46,144 nt of DNA from CAYWFU01 sp964457585 (lineage in GTDB: Bacteria > JACRDZ01), in NCBI GenBank assembly GCA_964457585.1, contig CAYWFU010000019.1, positions 1 to 46,144 of the forward strand, read 5' to 3'. Each line of letters opens with the position of its first letter. The first letter of the stretch is position 1. This document shows positions 23,726 through 30,878 of the stretch, piece after piece. The translations under genes and the position numbers were made by a program. The notes under the pieces were generated by a model, which ran no database searches, was not told the DNA's origin, and was given only the letters and a program-made list of their open reading frames with translations.

Positions 23726-24453
23726 AAGTTATTGGTATTGGGCCTGGAGATATCGGTAATTTAAGTAATAAAGCAAAAGAAGCTATAGAAGAGAGCGAAA
23801 TAATTGTTGGGTATAAAACTTATATTAAATTGATTGAGAATCTTATATTAGATAAAAAAATTATTTCCTATGGAATGACTCAGGAAGTTAAAAGAGCTCA
23901 AGATGCCATCAAATTATCAAAACAAGGCAAAAAAGTATGTGTTATCTCAAGTGGTGATTCAGGTATATATGGAATGGCTGGTCTCGTTTTAGAGCTTTTG
24001 GATGAATTTGATTTTAAAAAAATTGAATTTGCTGTTATTCCAGGGATATCTGCATCTATCGCCTGCGCAAGCATTTTAGGCGCACCGTTAATGCATGATT
24101 TTGTAACTATTTCTTTAAGCGACTTATTAACTGATTTTAAGCTGATTGAAAAAAGATTAGTTTATGCATGCAAGGGAGATTTTGTTATTGTACTTTACAA
24201 TCCAAAAAGTAAAACAAGAATTAAACCTTTTGAAAAAGCATGTAAAATTTTTCTCAAAAATAAATCTCCTGATACTCCTGTTGGAATTGTAAAAAATGCA
24301 TCAAGAGATAATGAGGAAATATTTATTACTACATTAAAAGAAATATCTAAATTAAATATTATTGATATGCGAACAACAATAATAATTGGAAATTCAAAAA
24401 CTTATATAAAAGGAAAATATATTATAACTCCAAGAGGTTACAATCTATTTTAA
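23635..24453 (+). CDS. cbiH: Cobalt-precorrin-3 C17-methyltransferase
   Basis: CbiH methylates C17 and contracts the ring. The domain starts LKVIGIGPGDIGNLSNKAKE, then IIVGYKTYIKLIE, VISSGDSGIYGMAGLVLELL, VIPGISASIACASILGAPL and FVIVLYNPKSKTR, matching CbiH/CobJ. The start is unclear: no ATG precedes the domain in this frame. The TTG at 23635 gives 272 residues with a hydrophilic 28-residue leader overlapping cbiG. Alternatively translation arrives by -1 frameshifting from cbiG, giving a CbiG-CbiH fusion. Domain assignment is firm; start is not. Confidence 0.9.
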   Translation: MCAFSRKKYKTDSSKKQNKQSNDSDSRGSLKVIGIGPGDIGNLSNKAKEAIEESEIIVGYKTYIKLIENLILDKKIISYGMTQEVKRAQDAIKLSKQGKKVCVISSGDSGIYGMAGLVLELLDEFDFKKIEFAVIPGISASIACASILGAPLMHDFVTISLSDLLTDFKLIEKRLVYACKGDFVIVLYNPKSKTRIKPFEKACKIFLKNKSPDTPVGIVKNASRDNEEIFITTLKEISKLNIIDMRTTIIIGNSKTYIKGKYIITPRGYNLF

Positions 24454-24466
24454 GGAGAATTTTTAA

Positions 24467-25189
24467 ATGAAATATGGAAAAGTATTTTTAATTGGAGCGG
24501 GTCCTGGAAATCCTGAACTTATAACTCTTAAAGGTCTAAATCTTATAAAAAAAGCAGATGTTATTCTTTATGATTTTTTAATTGATAAAAAACTGCTTAC
24601 CTATGCCAGCAAAAAAGCTGAGTTAATTTGTGTTGGTAAATCAAGAGGGCATCATTTATTAAAACAAGAAGAAATAAATAAACTGCTTGTTGAAAAAGCA
24701 AAAAACAATAAAATTGTTGTAAGATTAAAAAATGGCGACCCTTTTATTTTTGGAAGAGGCTCAGAAGAAGTTAAGGAACTTATTTTAAATAATATTTTAT
24801 ATGAAGTTATTCCGGGAGTCAGCTCCTCAATCGCTGTTGCTACATACTGTGGAATTCCTTTGACACACAGGGATTATGCATCCTCATTTGCTGTAATTAC
24901 TGGACATAGGAAAAAAAATAATGATGAAGTTAAATTTGTAAATGCTGATACACTGGTATATTTAATGTGCGTTACAAATTTAAAAAAAATAATTAATAAA
25001 TTACTTGATGAAGGGAAAATAGATACAACTCCCTGCGCATTGATTGAAAGAGGAACATTTAAAAATCAAAAAGTTGTTATTGGGAATTTAAAAAATATTT
25101 TATCTAAATCTAAAAATAAGAAAATTAAATCTCCAGCGATATTTATAGTTGGAGAGACTGTTAATTTTTTTAATAAATATACTCTATGA
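24467..25189 (+). CDS. cobA: Uroporphyrinogen-III C-methyltransferase
   Basis: SUMT makes precorrin-2 from uroporphyrinogen III, feeding CbiX. 240 residues. GKVFLIGAGPGNPELITLKG, VILYDFLIDKKLL, ICVGKSRGHHLLKQEEIN, VRLKNGDPFIFGRGSEEV and VIPGVSSSIAVATYCGIPLT are diagnostic. The AAGGAG site is well placed. It is a stand-alone SUMT with no CysG dehydrogenase/ferrochelatase or HemD fusion, so a separate precorrin-2 dehydrogenase is needed. Last gene of the cobamide run. The symbol cobA here means the SUMT, not the adenosyltransferase. Confidence 0.95.
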   Translation: MKYGKVFLIGAGPGNPELITLKGLNLIKKADVILYDFLIDKKLLTYASKKAELICVGKSRGHHLLKQEEINKLLVEKAKNNKIVVRLKNGDPFIFGRGSEEVKELILNNILYEVIPGVSSSIAVATYCGIPLTHRDYASSFAVITGHRKKNNDEVKFVNADTLVYLMCVTNLKKIINKLLDEGKIDTTPCALIERGTFKNQKVVIGNLKNILSKSKNKKIKSPAIFIVGETVNFFNKYTL

Positions 25190-25242
25190 ACCAATGCTCC
25201 TTCTGCTTATCTTAGCATTCAAATACAAATAAAATAAAATAT

Positions 25243-25260
25243 TCTGTGTTCTGTGGTTAA
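25243..25260. repeat. CACAGAG-type repeat unit, degenerate single copy
   Basis: TTCTGTGTTCTGTGGTTAAT resembles the right half of the inverted repeat at 5767-5829 and the units at 37716-37938. It lies in the 110-bp gap between cobA and the pyrB promoter. Nothing else is recognisable in 25190-25299. Confidence 0.5.
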
Positions 25261-25299
25261 TTTCTTCCTTGGGAAACTTCTGTGGGTTTCGTTTTTTAA

Positions 25300-25328
25300 T
25301 TGACAAAAAAATTAAATTTAGTTATTGT
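25300..25328 (+). promoter_or_regulatory. Sigma-70-type promoter of pyrBC
   Basis: TTGACA (25300-25305), 17-nt spacer, TATTGT (25323-25328). The predicted start near 25335 falls just inside palindromic element C-outer, so the nested elements would form most of the roughly 190-nt pyrB leader. Confidence 0.6.
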
Positions 25329-25329
25329 A

Positions 25330-25494
25330 TAAATGAAGAACCCCGTAGCAAACTGCGGGGTATCTTCTGTCTCTGATAGGAATTATTTATCTGGAAGTTA
25401 CAAAAAATAATCTTCCTATCAGAGAAGAACCCTGCAGTCTTTTCCGCAGGGTACTTCATTATTTATATTGTGCCAATTCATTGGCACTTTCAGA
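25330..25494 (-). mobile_element. Two-hairpin palindromic element, copy C-outer, interrupted by C-inner
   Basis: On the minus strand it starts TCTGAAAGTGCCAATGAATT, directly 3' of TTTA, and ends TTCTTCATTTA. Hairpin 1 is the short form GTGCCAATTCATTGGCAC. Hairpin 2 is CCCCGTAG..CTGCGGGG. TAAA occurs on both sides (25330-25333 and 25495-25498). Net length without the inner copy is 89 bp, close to copy A1 (84 bp), which has the same short hairpin 1. Confidence 0.85.
25390..25465 (+). mobile_element. Two-hairpin palindromic element, copy C-inner, nested in C-outer
   Basis: 76 bp, opposite orientation to its host. It begins TCTGGAAGTTACAAA after TTTA and ends CTTCATTATTTA, repeating the host's TTATTTA. 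Hairpin 1 is deleted. The CCTATCAGAG block and hairpin 2 (ACCCTGCAG..CCGCAGGGT) remain. Removing it reconnects the two parts of C-outer, in the A/T-rich spacer. Confidence 0.8.
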
Positions 25495-25497
25495 TAA

Positions 25498-25519
25498 AAT
25501 TTACCAAGCCTTGGGGTAA
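25498..25519 (+). promoter_or_regulatory. Small hairpin covering the pyrB ribosome-binding region
   Basis: TTTACCAAG and the following TTGGGGTAAA can pair, which would hide GGGG, the only Shine-Dalgarno-like stretch before the pyrB ATG at 25523. This could allow translational control of pyrB. No PyrR-binding loop was recognised here, so the regulator is unknown. Confidence 0.35.
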
Positions 25520-25522
25520 AAT

Positions 25523-26467
25523 ATGCCTTTTAAGAGGAAAGATCTATTAAGTTTAGAAGAACTTACATCTGAAGAAATAAATAATATTCTTCAATTAGCA
25601 GAGTCATTTAAGGAAGTTCTTTCACGTCCCATAAAAAAAGTTCCAACCTTACGCGGTAAGACGATTGTAAATCTTTTTTTTGAACCGAGTACCCGCACAC
25701 GCACTTCATTTGAACTTGCCGGAAAACGTTTAAGCGCAGATGTTATAAATATTTCCACATCAACAAGCAGTGTTGTTAAAGGTGAAACACTTAAAGATAC
25801 CGGTAAAACAATTGAAGCAATGAATGCAGATATAATCGTTATCCGTCACAGCCTGTCCGGTGCTCCTTATCGATTAGCGCATACTGTAAAATCTGCGATT
25901 ATCAATGCTGGCGATGGTGCGCATGAACATCCAACTCAGGGCTTACTGGATTTATTTACTATAAAAGAAAATAAAGGACGTATAAAAGGATTGCACGTAT
26001 GTATTGTCGGCGATATTCGTCATAGCCGGGTTGCCCGATCAAATATTTGGGGTCTAACCAAATTAGGAGCAAAAGTAACACTGGTTGCACCACCCACATT
26101 ATTGCCGCCAGGCATAGAACATTTAAGTAAAAATATTAATATTTTGTATAATCTGGAAGACTGTATTTCAGATATTGATGTACTATATATATTGCGGATA
26201 CAGTTGGAAAGACAAAAGGGTTTTTTTATACCTTCAATCCGGGAATATGCAAAAATGTTTGGAATAAATCAGGATAAAATAAAACGCGCGCGAAATGATC
26301 TTTTAGTAATGCATCCCGGTCCTATAAACAGAGAAGTTGAGATTAGCTCAAGCGTAGCAGATGGTAAATATTCTCTTATTTTAGATCAGGTTTCAAATGG
26401 TATTGCAGTACGTATGGCAGTTTTGTATTTACTTGCAGGAGGAAGTGATTATGGAGATTTTAGTTAA
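25523..26467 (+). CDS. pyrB: Aspartate carbamoyltransferase catalytic subunit
   Basis: Transfers carbamoyl to aspartate in UMP synthesis. 314 residues, full length. Carbamoyl-phosphate loop FFEPSTRTRTSFELAGKRL, then HPTQGLLDLFT, VGDIRHSRVARSNIWGL and MHPGPINREVEI. No PyrI regulatory chain is nearby, which fits the class working with PyrC or under PyrR control. Its 3' end overlaps pyrC by 17 bp. Its leader contains nested palindromic elements. pyrR is on the opposite strand at 37150-37680. Confidence 0.97.
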   Translation: MPFKRKDLLSLEELTSEEINNILQLAESFKEVLSRPIKKVPTLRGKTIVNLFFEPSTRTRTSFELAGKRLSADVINISTSTSSVVKGETLKDTGKTIEAMNADIIVIRHSLSGAPYRLAHTVKSAIINAGDGAHEHPTQGLLDLFTIKENKGRIKGLHVCIVGDIRHSRVARSNIWGLTKLGAKVTLVAPPTLLPPGIEHLSKNINILYNLEDCISDIDVLYILRIQLERQKGFFIPSIREYAKMFGINQDKIKRARNDLLVMHPGPINREVEISSSVADGKYSLILDQVSNGIAVRMAVLYLLAGGSDYGDFS

Positions 26468-27731
26468 AGGTGGATTGGTAGTTGACCCTGCTGATAACTT
26501 AAATGCATCTTTAAATATTTTAATAGAAGATAATAAAATCAGAGATATTGGTGCAAATATTCAATCATCAACAGCCAAAGTAATAGATGCTTCAGGAAAA
26601 ATTGTCGTTCCCGGGCTAATTGATATGCATGTACATTTGCGTGAACCCGGTTATGAACATAAAGAAACAATATATACGGGTACATGCGCTGCAGCATGCG
26701 GAGGATTTACGACTGTAGCTTGTATGCCAAATACAAATCCTGTTGTTGATAATCAGGGAATAGTGGAATTTATTATCTCAAAAGCAAAAAAAGAAGGATT
26801 TACCAATGTTTTTCCAATAGGATGTATTACAATAGGACAAAAAGGTGAAGAATTAACTGAGATCGGTGATCTGGTAAATTCCGGTGCGGTTGCTATATCT
26901 GATGATGGCAAACCTGTTATGAATGCTCTTATTATGAAAGCAGCATTGGAATATTCCAAAATGTTTGATATCCCTGTAATTTCTCATGCAGAAGATGAAA
27001 ATCTTTCTAAAGGCGGTTGTATGAATGAAGGATTCGTTTCAACTAAATTAGGGATTAAAGGTATTCCAAGAATTGCAGAAGAAGTGATGGTAGCAAGAGA
27101 TATTTATATTGCTGAATATACAGGCGGTAAACTGCACATTGCTCATATCAGTACAAAAAATAGTGTAGATATTATTCGGCAGGCAAAAAAAAGAGGTATA
27201 AGAGTTACTGCTGAAGTAACCCCGCATAATTTTACTCTTACAGATGATTATTTAAGAGAGTATGATACTAACTTTAAAATGAACCCACCCTTACGCGAAC
27301 AGGCTGATATTGAAGCTATCAAGGAAGGATTGGCTGATGGAACTATAGATGTTATTGCTTCAGATCATGCACCTCACAATATAGTTGATAAAGATATTGA
27401 GTTTGAACTTGCGAGTTTTGGAATTATTGGACTCGAAACATCTTTATCTTTGTCACTGCAGCTTTATCACCAGAAGATTCTTTCTCTCCCTGAACTAATT
27501 AAAAAGATGAGTTTTAATCCTGCAAAAGTTTTAAATATTGATAAAGGAACTCTTGCCCCTGGAAAAGATGCAGATATCACAATTATCGATGTTAATAAGG
27601 AATTTACCGTAGACATAAATTCTTTCTTATCTAAAAGCCGCAATACTCCATTCAATGGCTGGAAACTTAGAGGTAAAGCATGGATGACTATTTTAGGCGG
27701 AAAAATTGTTTTTGAAGATGAGAGTGATTAA
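26451..27731 (+). CDS. pyrC: Dihydroorotase
   Basis: Cyclises carbamoyl aspartate to dihydroorotate. 426 residues from ATG 26451, chosen because AGGAGG lies 8-14 bases upstream and MEILVKGGLVVDP is the usual N terminus. Zinc-site motifs: DMHVHLREPG, IGCITIGQKGEELTEIGDL, SHAEDEN, HIAHIST and SDHAPH. Type-I, long dihydroorotase, often paired with PyrB as here. The 3' end overlaps or abuts the next gene. Confidence 0.97.
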   Translation: MEILVKGGLVVDPADNLNASLNILIEDNKIRDIGANIQSSTAKVIDASGKIVVPGLIDMHVHLREPGYEHKETIYTGTCAAACGGFTTVACMPNTNPVVDNQGIVEFIISKAKKEGFTNVFPIGCITIGQKGEELTEIGDLVNSGAVAISDDGKPVMNALIMKAALEYSKMFDIPVISHAEDENLSKGGCMNEGFVSTKLGIKGIPRIAEEVMVARDIYIAEYTGGKLHIAHISTKNSVDIIRQAKKRGIRVTAEVTPHNFTLTDDYLREYDTNFKMNPPLREQADIEAIKEGLADGTIDVIASDHAPHNIVDKDIEFELASFGIIGLETSLSLSLQLYHQKILSLPELIKKMSFNPAKVLNIDKGTLAPGKDADITIIDVNKEFTVDINSFLSKSRNTPFNGWKLRGKAWMTILGGKIVFEDESD

Positions 27732-28800
27732 TTTGAAAACCTTTTTTAATTTATTGTTTGTTTTATTCTATTTAGTTTTTGCATCATTAGTATTTGCTAA
27801 AAATGAAAATGCGAATAATAATAATGATGTTCAAAGTACTAAAAAGTCTATCTCTCCGATTATTGGTTATAATCCAACAGATAAGCTTATTGTAGGCGGA
27901 GCATATTTCATAAATTCATCTAATCCAGATATCCCCGGTTATTTTATGGGTACGCAATTTATGTTTAATTCAAAGTATGATTATGCTTTAGGTTTAAATT
28001 ATAGGAAATGGACAACATCCCCATATATATATGACTTTTCAACAAGTTTATCAAATTTTAGAAAAGAATATTACGGTGAAGGGAATAATACAAAAACAGA
28101 AGATGTTACAGAAATTAAATCTCTTTCTTCATCATCAATATTCGGAGTCGATTATAAATGGAACAAATTACTTGCTTATGGAACATTCCTTGATTTGCGC
28201 ATCCAAAAAGAAAGCGCATTAGGTTCAAAAATCACCAAAGAAATTACTGAAAATAAAACAGATCTGGCGCTTGGGTTATCAACAAAATATGATTTACGCG
28301 ATAATTCTTTTAGCACAGAAAATGGATATTTTGCAAAAATGGATTTTAGATTTATTCCTGAGCAATTTATGTCACCTAAAGAAGTCAAAGATTTTATGCA
28401 AGCAGAAATAGATTTGAGATATTTTAATAAATTTTTTTCTAAAAATATTATTGCTTTAAAAGCATCAGGCGGGTATTCTTTCGGTGACCCGAGTTATTTA
28501 TTTAGATACAGCTTAGGCGGAGGAAACCAATTAAGAGGATATTATAGCAATCGCTTCAGAGGTAAGAAATACTATTTAACTCAAGCTGAATATCGTTTCC
28601 CTTTAATGAAAAATATAAATTTCGTTTTATTTACTGATGCCGGAGATATTGCGGATAAAGATTTTGGTTCCATAAAAACAACATATGGTTATGGATTTCG
28701 ATTTGGTCTCCCGCCGGATCATTTAATGAAACTTAGATTTGATTTAGCATTTGCAAAAGACCAGGCATCTTTATATGTTATTTTTGGTGAGGTATTTTAA
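27718..28800 (+). CDS. Omp85-family outer-membrane barrel protein without POTRA domains
   Basis: About 360 residues. The start is uncertain: ATG 27718 overlaps pyrC, or TTG 27733 follows its stop and gives a cleaner signal peptide (KTFFNLLFVLFYLVFASLVF then AKN). A short Asn-rich stretch follows, and then PIIGYNPTDKLIVGGAYF opens the barrel. Near the C terminus, GGGNQLRGYYSNRFRGKKYY and LTQAEYRFPLMKNINFVLFTDAG carry the RGY-type motif of the BamA/TamA surface-antigen barrel, and the chain ends in Phe. POTRA repeats are absent, so it is a short Omp85 relative rather than BamA. Role unknown. It may be cotranscribed with pyrBC by position only. Confidence 0.75.
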   Translation: MRVINLKTFFNLLFVLFYLVFASLVFAKNENANNNNDVQSTKKSISPIIGYNPTDKLIVGGAYFINSSNPDIPGYFMGTQFMFNSKYDYALGLNYRKWTTSPYIYDFSTSLSNFRKEYYGEGNNTKTEDVTEIKSLSSSSIFGVDYKWNKLLAYGTFLDLRIQKESALGSKITKEITENKTDLALGLSTKYDLRDNSFSTENGYFAKMDFRFIPEQFMSPKEVKDFMQAEIDLRYFNKFFSKNIIALKASGGYSFGDPSYLFRYSLGGGNQLRGYYSNRFRGKKYYLTQAEYRFPLMKNINFVLFTDAGDIADKDFGSIKTTYGYGFRFGLPPDHLMKLRFDLAFAKDQASLYVIFGEVF

Positions 28801-29308
28801 TTTATGTTTTATGCCATTCGCATTATAAATCACAAATTTTTTTATCACTAATATTTGGGGATAGAAAATATATACCACTGAATTTTCTCTTATTTACTTA
28901 TCTTACTTAGCTTAGATGATAATACTGACTTTACTAACTATTTTGTTAGTATCTGTTAACGTAAACCAATTTTCATTAGCACGTAGGAAATGAGGGAAGG
29001 AGTAAATTTATTAATTTAATACTTTTCTTTTTTAATAAGTTAATAAACTTACTCCCAATTCCACTCAAGTCCTTCCTTTAATTTTTTGTTCAATTTACTA
29101 AATTTATTTTTGTTTTCCGATAGTTAGTTGACTGATTTAATAGTTCAAACCCTTAATCAACTCAAATATTTCATGAAAAATATTTTTAATTATTTCCAAT
29201 AATCATATTCACCTTCATCGTATTTAATATATGTATAATATAATACCTGAATATTAAACCAAAACGCACTTCCCCTGTATCATCGGTTTATTAGTTCCAT
29301 CCTTAATT
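28801..29308. other. 508-bp gap between converging genes, with palindromes
   Basis: No gene is recognised. ACTAACTATTTTGTTAGT at about 28936-28953 is a small hairpin. A larger inverted repeat is GGAGTAAATTTATTAA (28999-29014) with TTAATAAACTTACTCC (29040-29055), itself inside GGGAAGGAGT..ACTCCCAATTCC. Either could terminate transcription from both sides, but T-tracts are poor. The rest is A/T-rich sequence without a visible signal. Confidence 0.5.
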
Positions 29309-30871
29309 TTAATTTTCCTTCAATTCTATCCTATATTTTTTTATTCTTAGTCCTAATTGACGCGGAGTAATGCCTAATTTTTTAGCTGCTTTTGATTGGA
29401 CATAAGCGCAGGATTTTAGTATATCGATTATTTTTTCTTTTTCAATTTCATAAAGAGTGTTTGAATTTTTAACAGGGATATTATCGACTGGTGCAGTTTG
29501 GTTTACTGCATAATCAATGTTTTCTACTCCTAATTCCATAAGTGAAATATCATTGCTTGTAATTTTTTCATTTGTGCTCATCACAACAAGTCGTTCAATA
29601 TAATTTTCAAGTTCTCTGACATTCCCTGGCCAAAAATAATTCATAAAAGTTTTAATTACATCAGAAGAAATAGTAATATTTTTATTATTTTCCTTATTAT
29701 TTTTTTGCAGAAAATGAGAAATGAGTATTGGGATATCTTCTTTTCGTTCACGAAGCGGAGGAAGAAAAATTGGTACTACATTAAGCCGATAATATAAATC
29801 ATGTCTGAATATTCCATCTTTAACAGCTTTCTCCAGATTATGATTAGTAGCGGTTATTAATCTGATATTAACTTCTATAGTCTTGTTGCCCCCTAATCGT
29901 TCAAATTTGCGTTCCTGTAATACTCTAAGAAGTTTTATCTGCGTGGCAGGAGAAATATCTCCAATTTCATCAAGGAATAATGTTCCTTCTGATGCCAGTT
30001 CAAATCTGCCGATACGGGTATCAGCGGCTCCTGTGAAAGCGCCTCTTTCATGCCCGAAAAGTTCATCTTCCAGAAGAGTTTCAGGTAAAGCAGCACAGCT
30101 TACCTTAATAAACGGCTTATTAAACCTTGGGCTGTTAAAATGAATTGCTTTAGCTATTAATTCCTTCCCTGTACCGCTTTCACCGCGCAGAAGCACAGTT
30201 GCATTGCTTTTACTTACCTGTAAAACTTTTTTATAAATATCAATCATCATGGGACTATTCCCAACCATATTATCAATTTTATAACGATCTTTTAGCTCAT
30301 TCCGTAAATTAATATTTTCTTCGATCAATTGTTGTTTTTCCTGAGCTGTTAATTGCTTAAGCTTAACAGCAGGTCCCAATAAAGAAGCTACTACAGTTAG
30401 AAGATGTTCATTTTCGTTAAGTTCATCAAGATTTTCAGGACATCTCATATCAATGCTAAGCGTTCCCAATACTTCACTGCCAACTTTAATAGGAACACAG
30501 ATAAAAGATATAGGACTTGTTTTAGCTTTTTTACGCGCACCGGTGCGATCTAAAAAACGCGGTTCACGACTGATATCAGGGACAACTACCGGTTTACCTT
30601 TTTCAAGAACTTCACCTGTAATCCCTTCTCCAATTCGATACCTTCCTCGATTGATTTCCTCAGCAGATAAACCATGCGCTACTTCAATTACTATTTCGCG
30701 GGTTAAGAAATCAAATAGAGTCAAAGTACCTCTTTCCATTGATAATTTTTCAAAAAGTATTTTTAAAATACTCTGTCCAATTATTTTAAGGTCTATAGAA
30801 GCAGTTATTGCTTTGCTGATTTCATATAATACAGTTAGTTCTTTTAATTTTTTTTCCATTTTTTTATCCAT
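29309..30871 (-). CDS. Sigma-54-dependent transcriptional activator, NifA-like (GAF-AAA-HTH)
   Basis: Enhancer-binding activator of sigma-54 RNA polymerase, 520 residues. A GAF domain (~20-170) senses an unknown signal: ERGTLTLFD, YRIGEGITGEVLEKGKPVVV. The AAA+ domain (~200-430) has Walker A GESGTGKE, the sigma-54 contact loop GAFTGA, Walker B LFLDEIGD and the sensor region GNVRELENY. The C-terminal helix-turn-helix (VQSKAAKKLGITPRQLGLRI) strongly resembles NifA. No nitrogenase, glnB or -24/-12 promoter was seen in the window, so its targets lie elsewhere. It follows tsaB by 7 bp with no clear ribosome site. A second ATG 12 bases on is possible. Confidence 0.88.
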   Translation of the reverse strand: MDKKMEKKLKELTVLYEISKAITASIDLKIIGQSILKILFEKLSMERGTLTLFDFLTREIVIEVAHGLSAEEINRGRYRIGEGITGEVLEKGKPVVVPDISREPRFLDRTGARKKAKTSPISFICVPIKVGSEVLGTLSIDMRCPENLDELNENEHLLTVVASLLGPAVKLKQLTAQEKQQLIEENINLRNELKDRYKIDNMVGNSPMMIDIYKKVLQVSKSNATVLLRGESGTGKELIAKAIHFNSPRFNKPFIKVSCAALPETLLEDELFGHERGAFTGAADTRIGRFELASEGTLFLDEIGDISPATQIKLLRVLQERKFERLGGNKTIEVNIRLITATNHNLEKAVKDGIFRHDLYYRLNVVPIFLPPLRERKEDIPILISHFLQKNNKENNKNITISSDVIKTFMNYFWPGNVRELENYIERLVVMSTNEKITSNDISLMELGVENIDYAVNQTAPVDNIPVKNSNTLYEIEKEKIIDILKSCAYVQSKAAKKLGITPRQLGLRIKKYRIELKEN

Positions 30872-30878
30872 AATAATA

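Noticed and set aside
1618..25494. Palindromic elements as ordinary transcription terminators
   Set aside because: They lie within coding sequence and in leaders, in both orientations, lack T-tracts after the stems, and share long conserved non-stem sequence.
25330..25522. PyrR-binding attenuator in the pyrB leader
   Set aside because: No conserved PyrR anti-antiterminator loop was found; the leader is mostly nested repeat elements.
29309..30871. Assigning nifA as a firm name
   Set aside because: Domain order and HTH match NifA, but no nitrogenase genes or target sites are visible, and other GAF-AAA-HTH activators share the layout.
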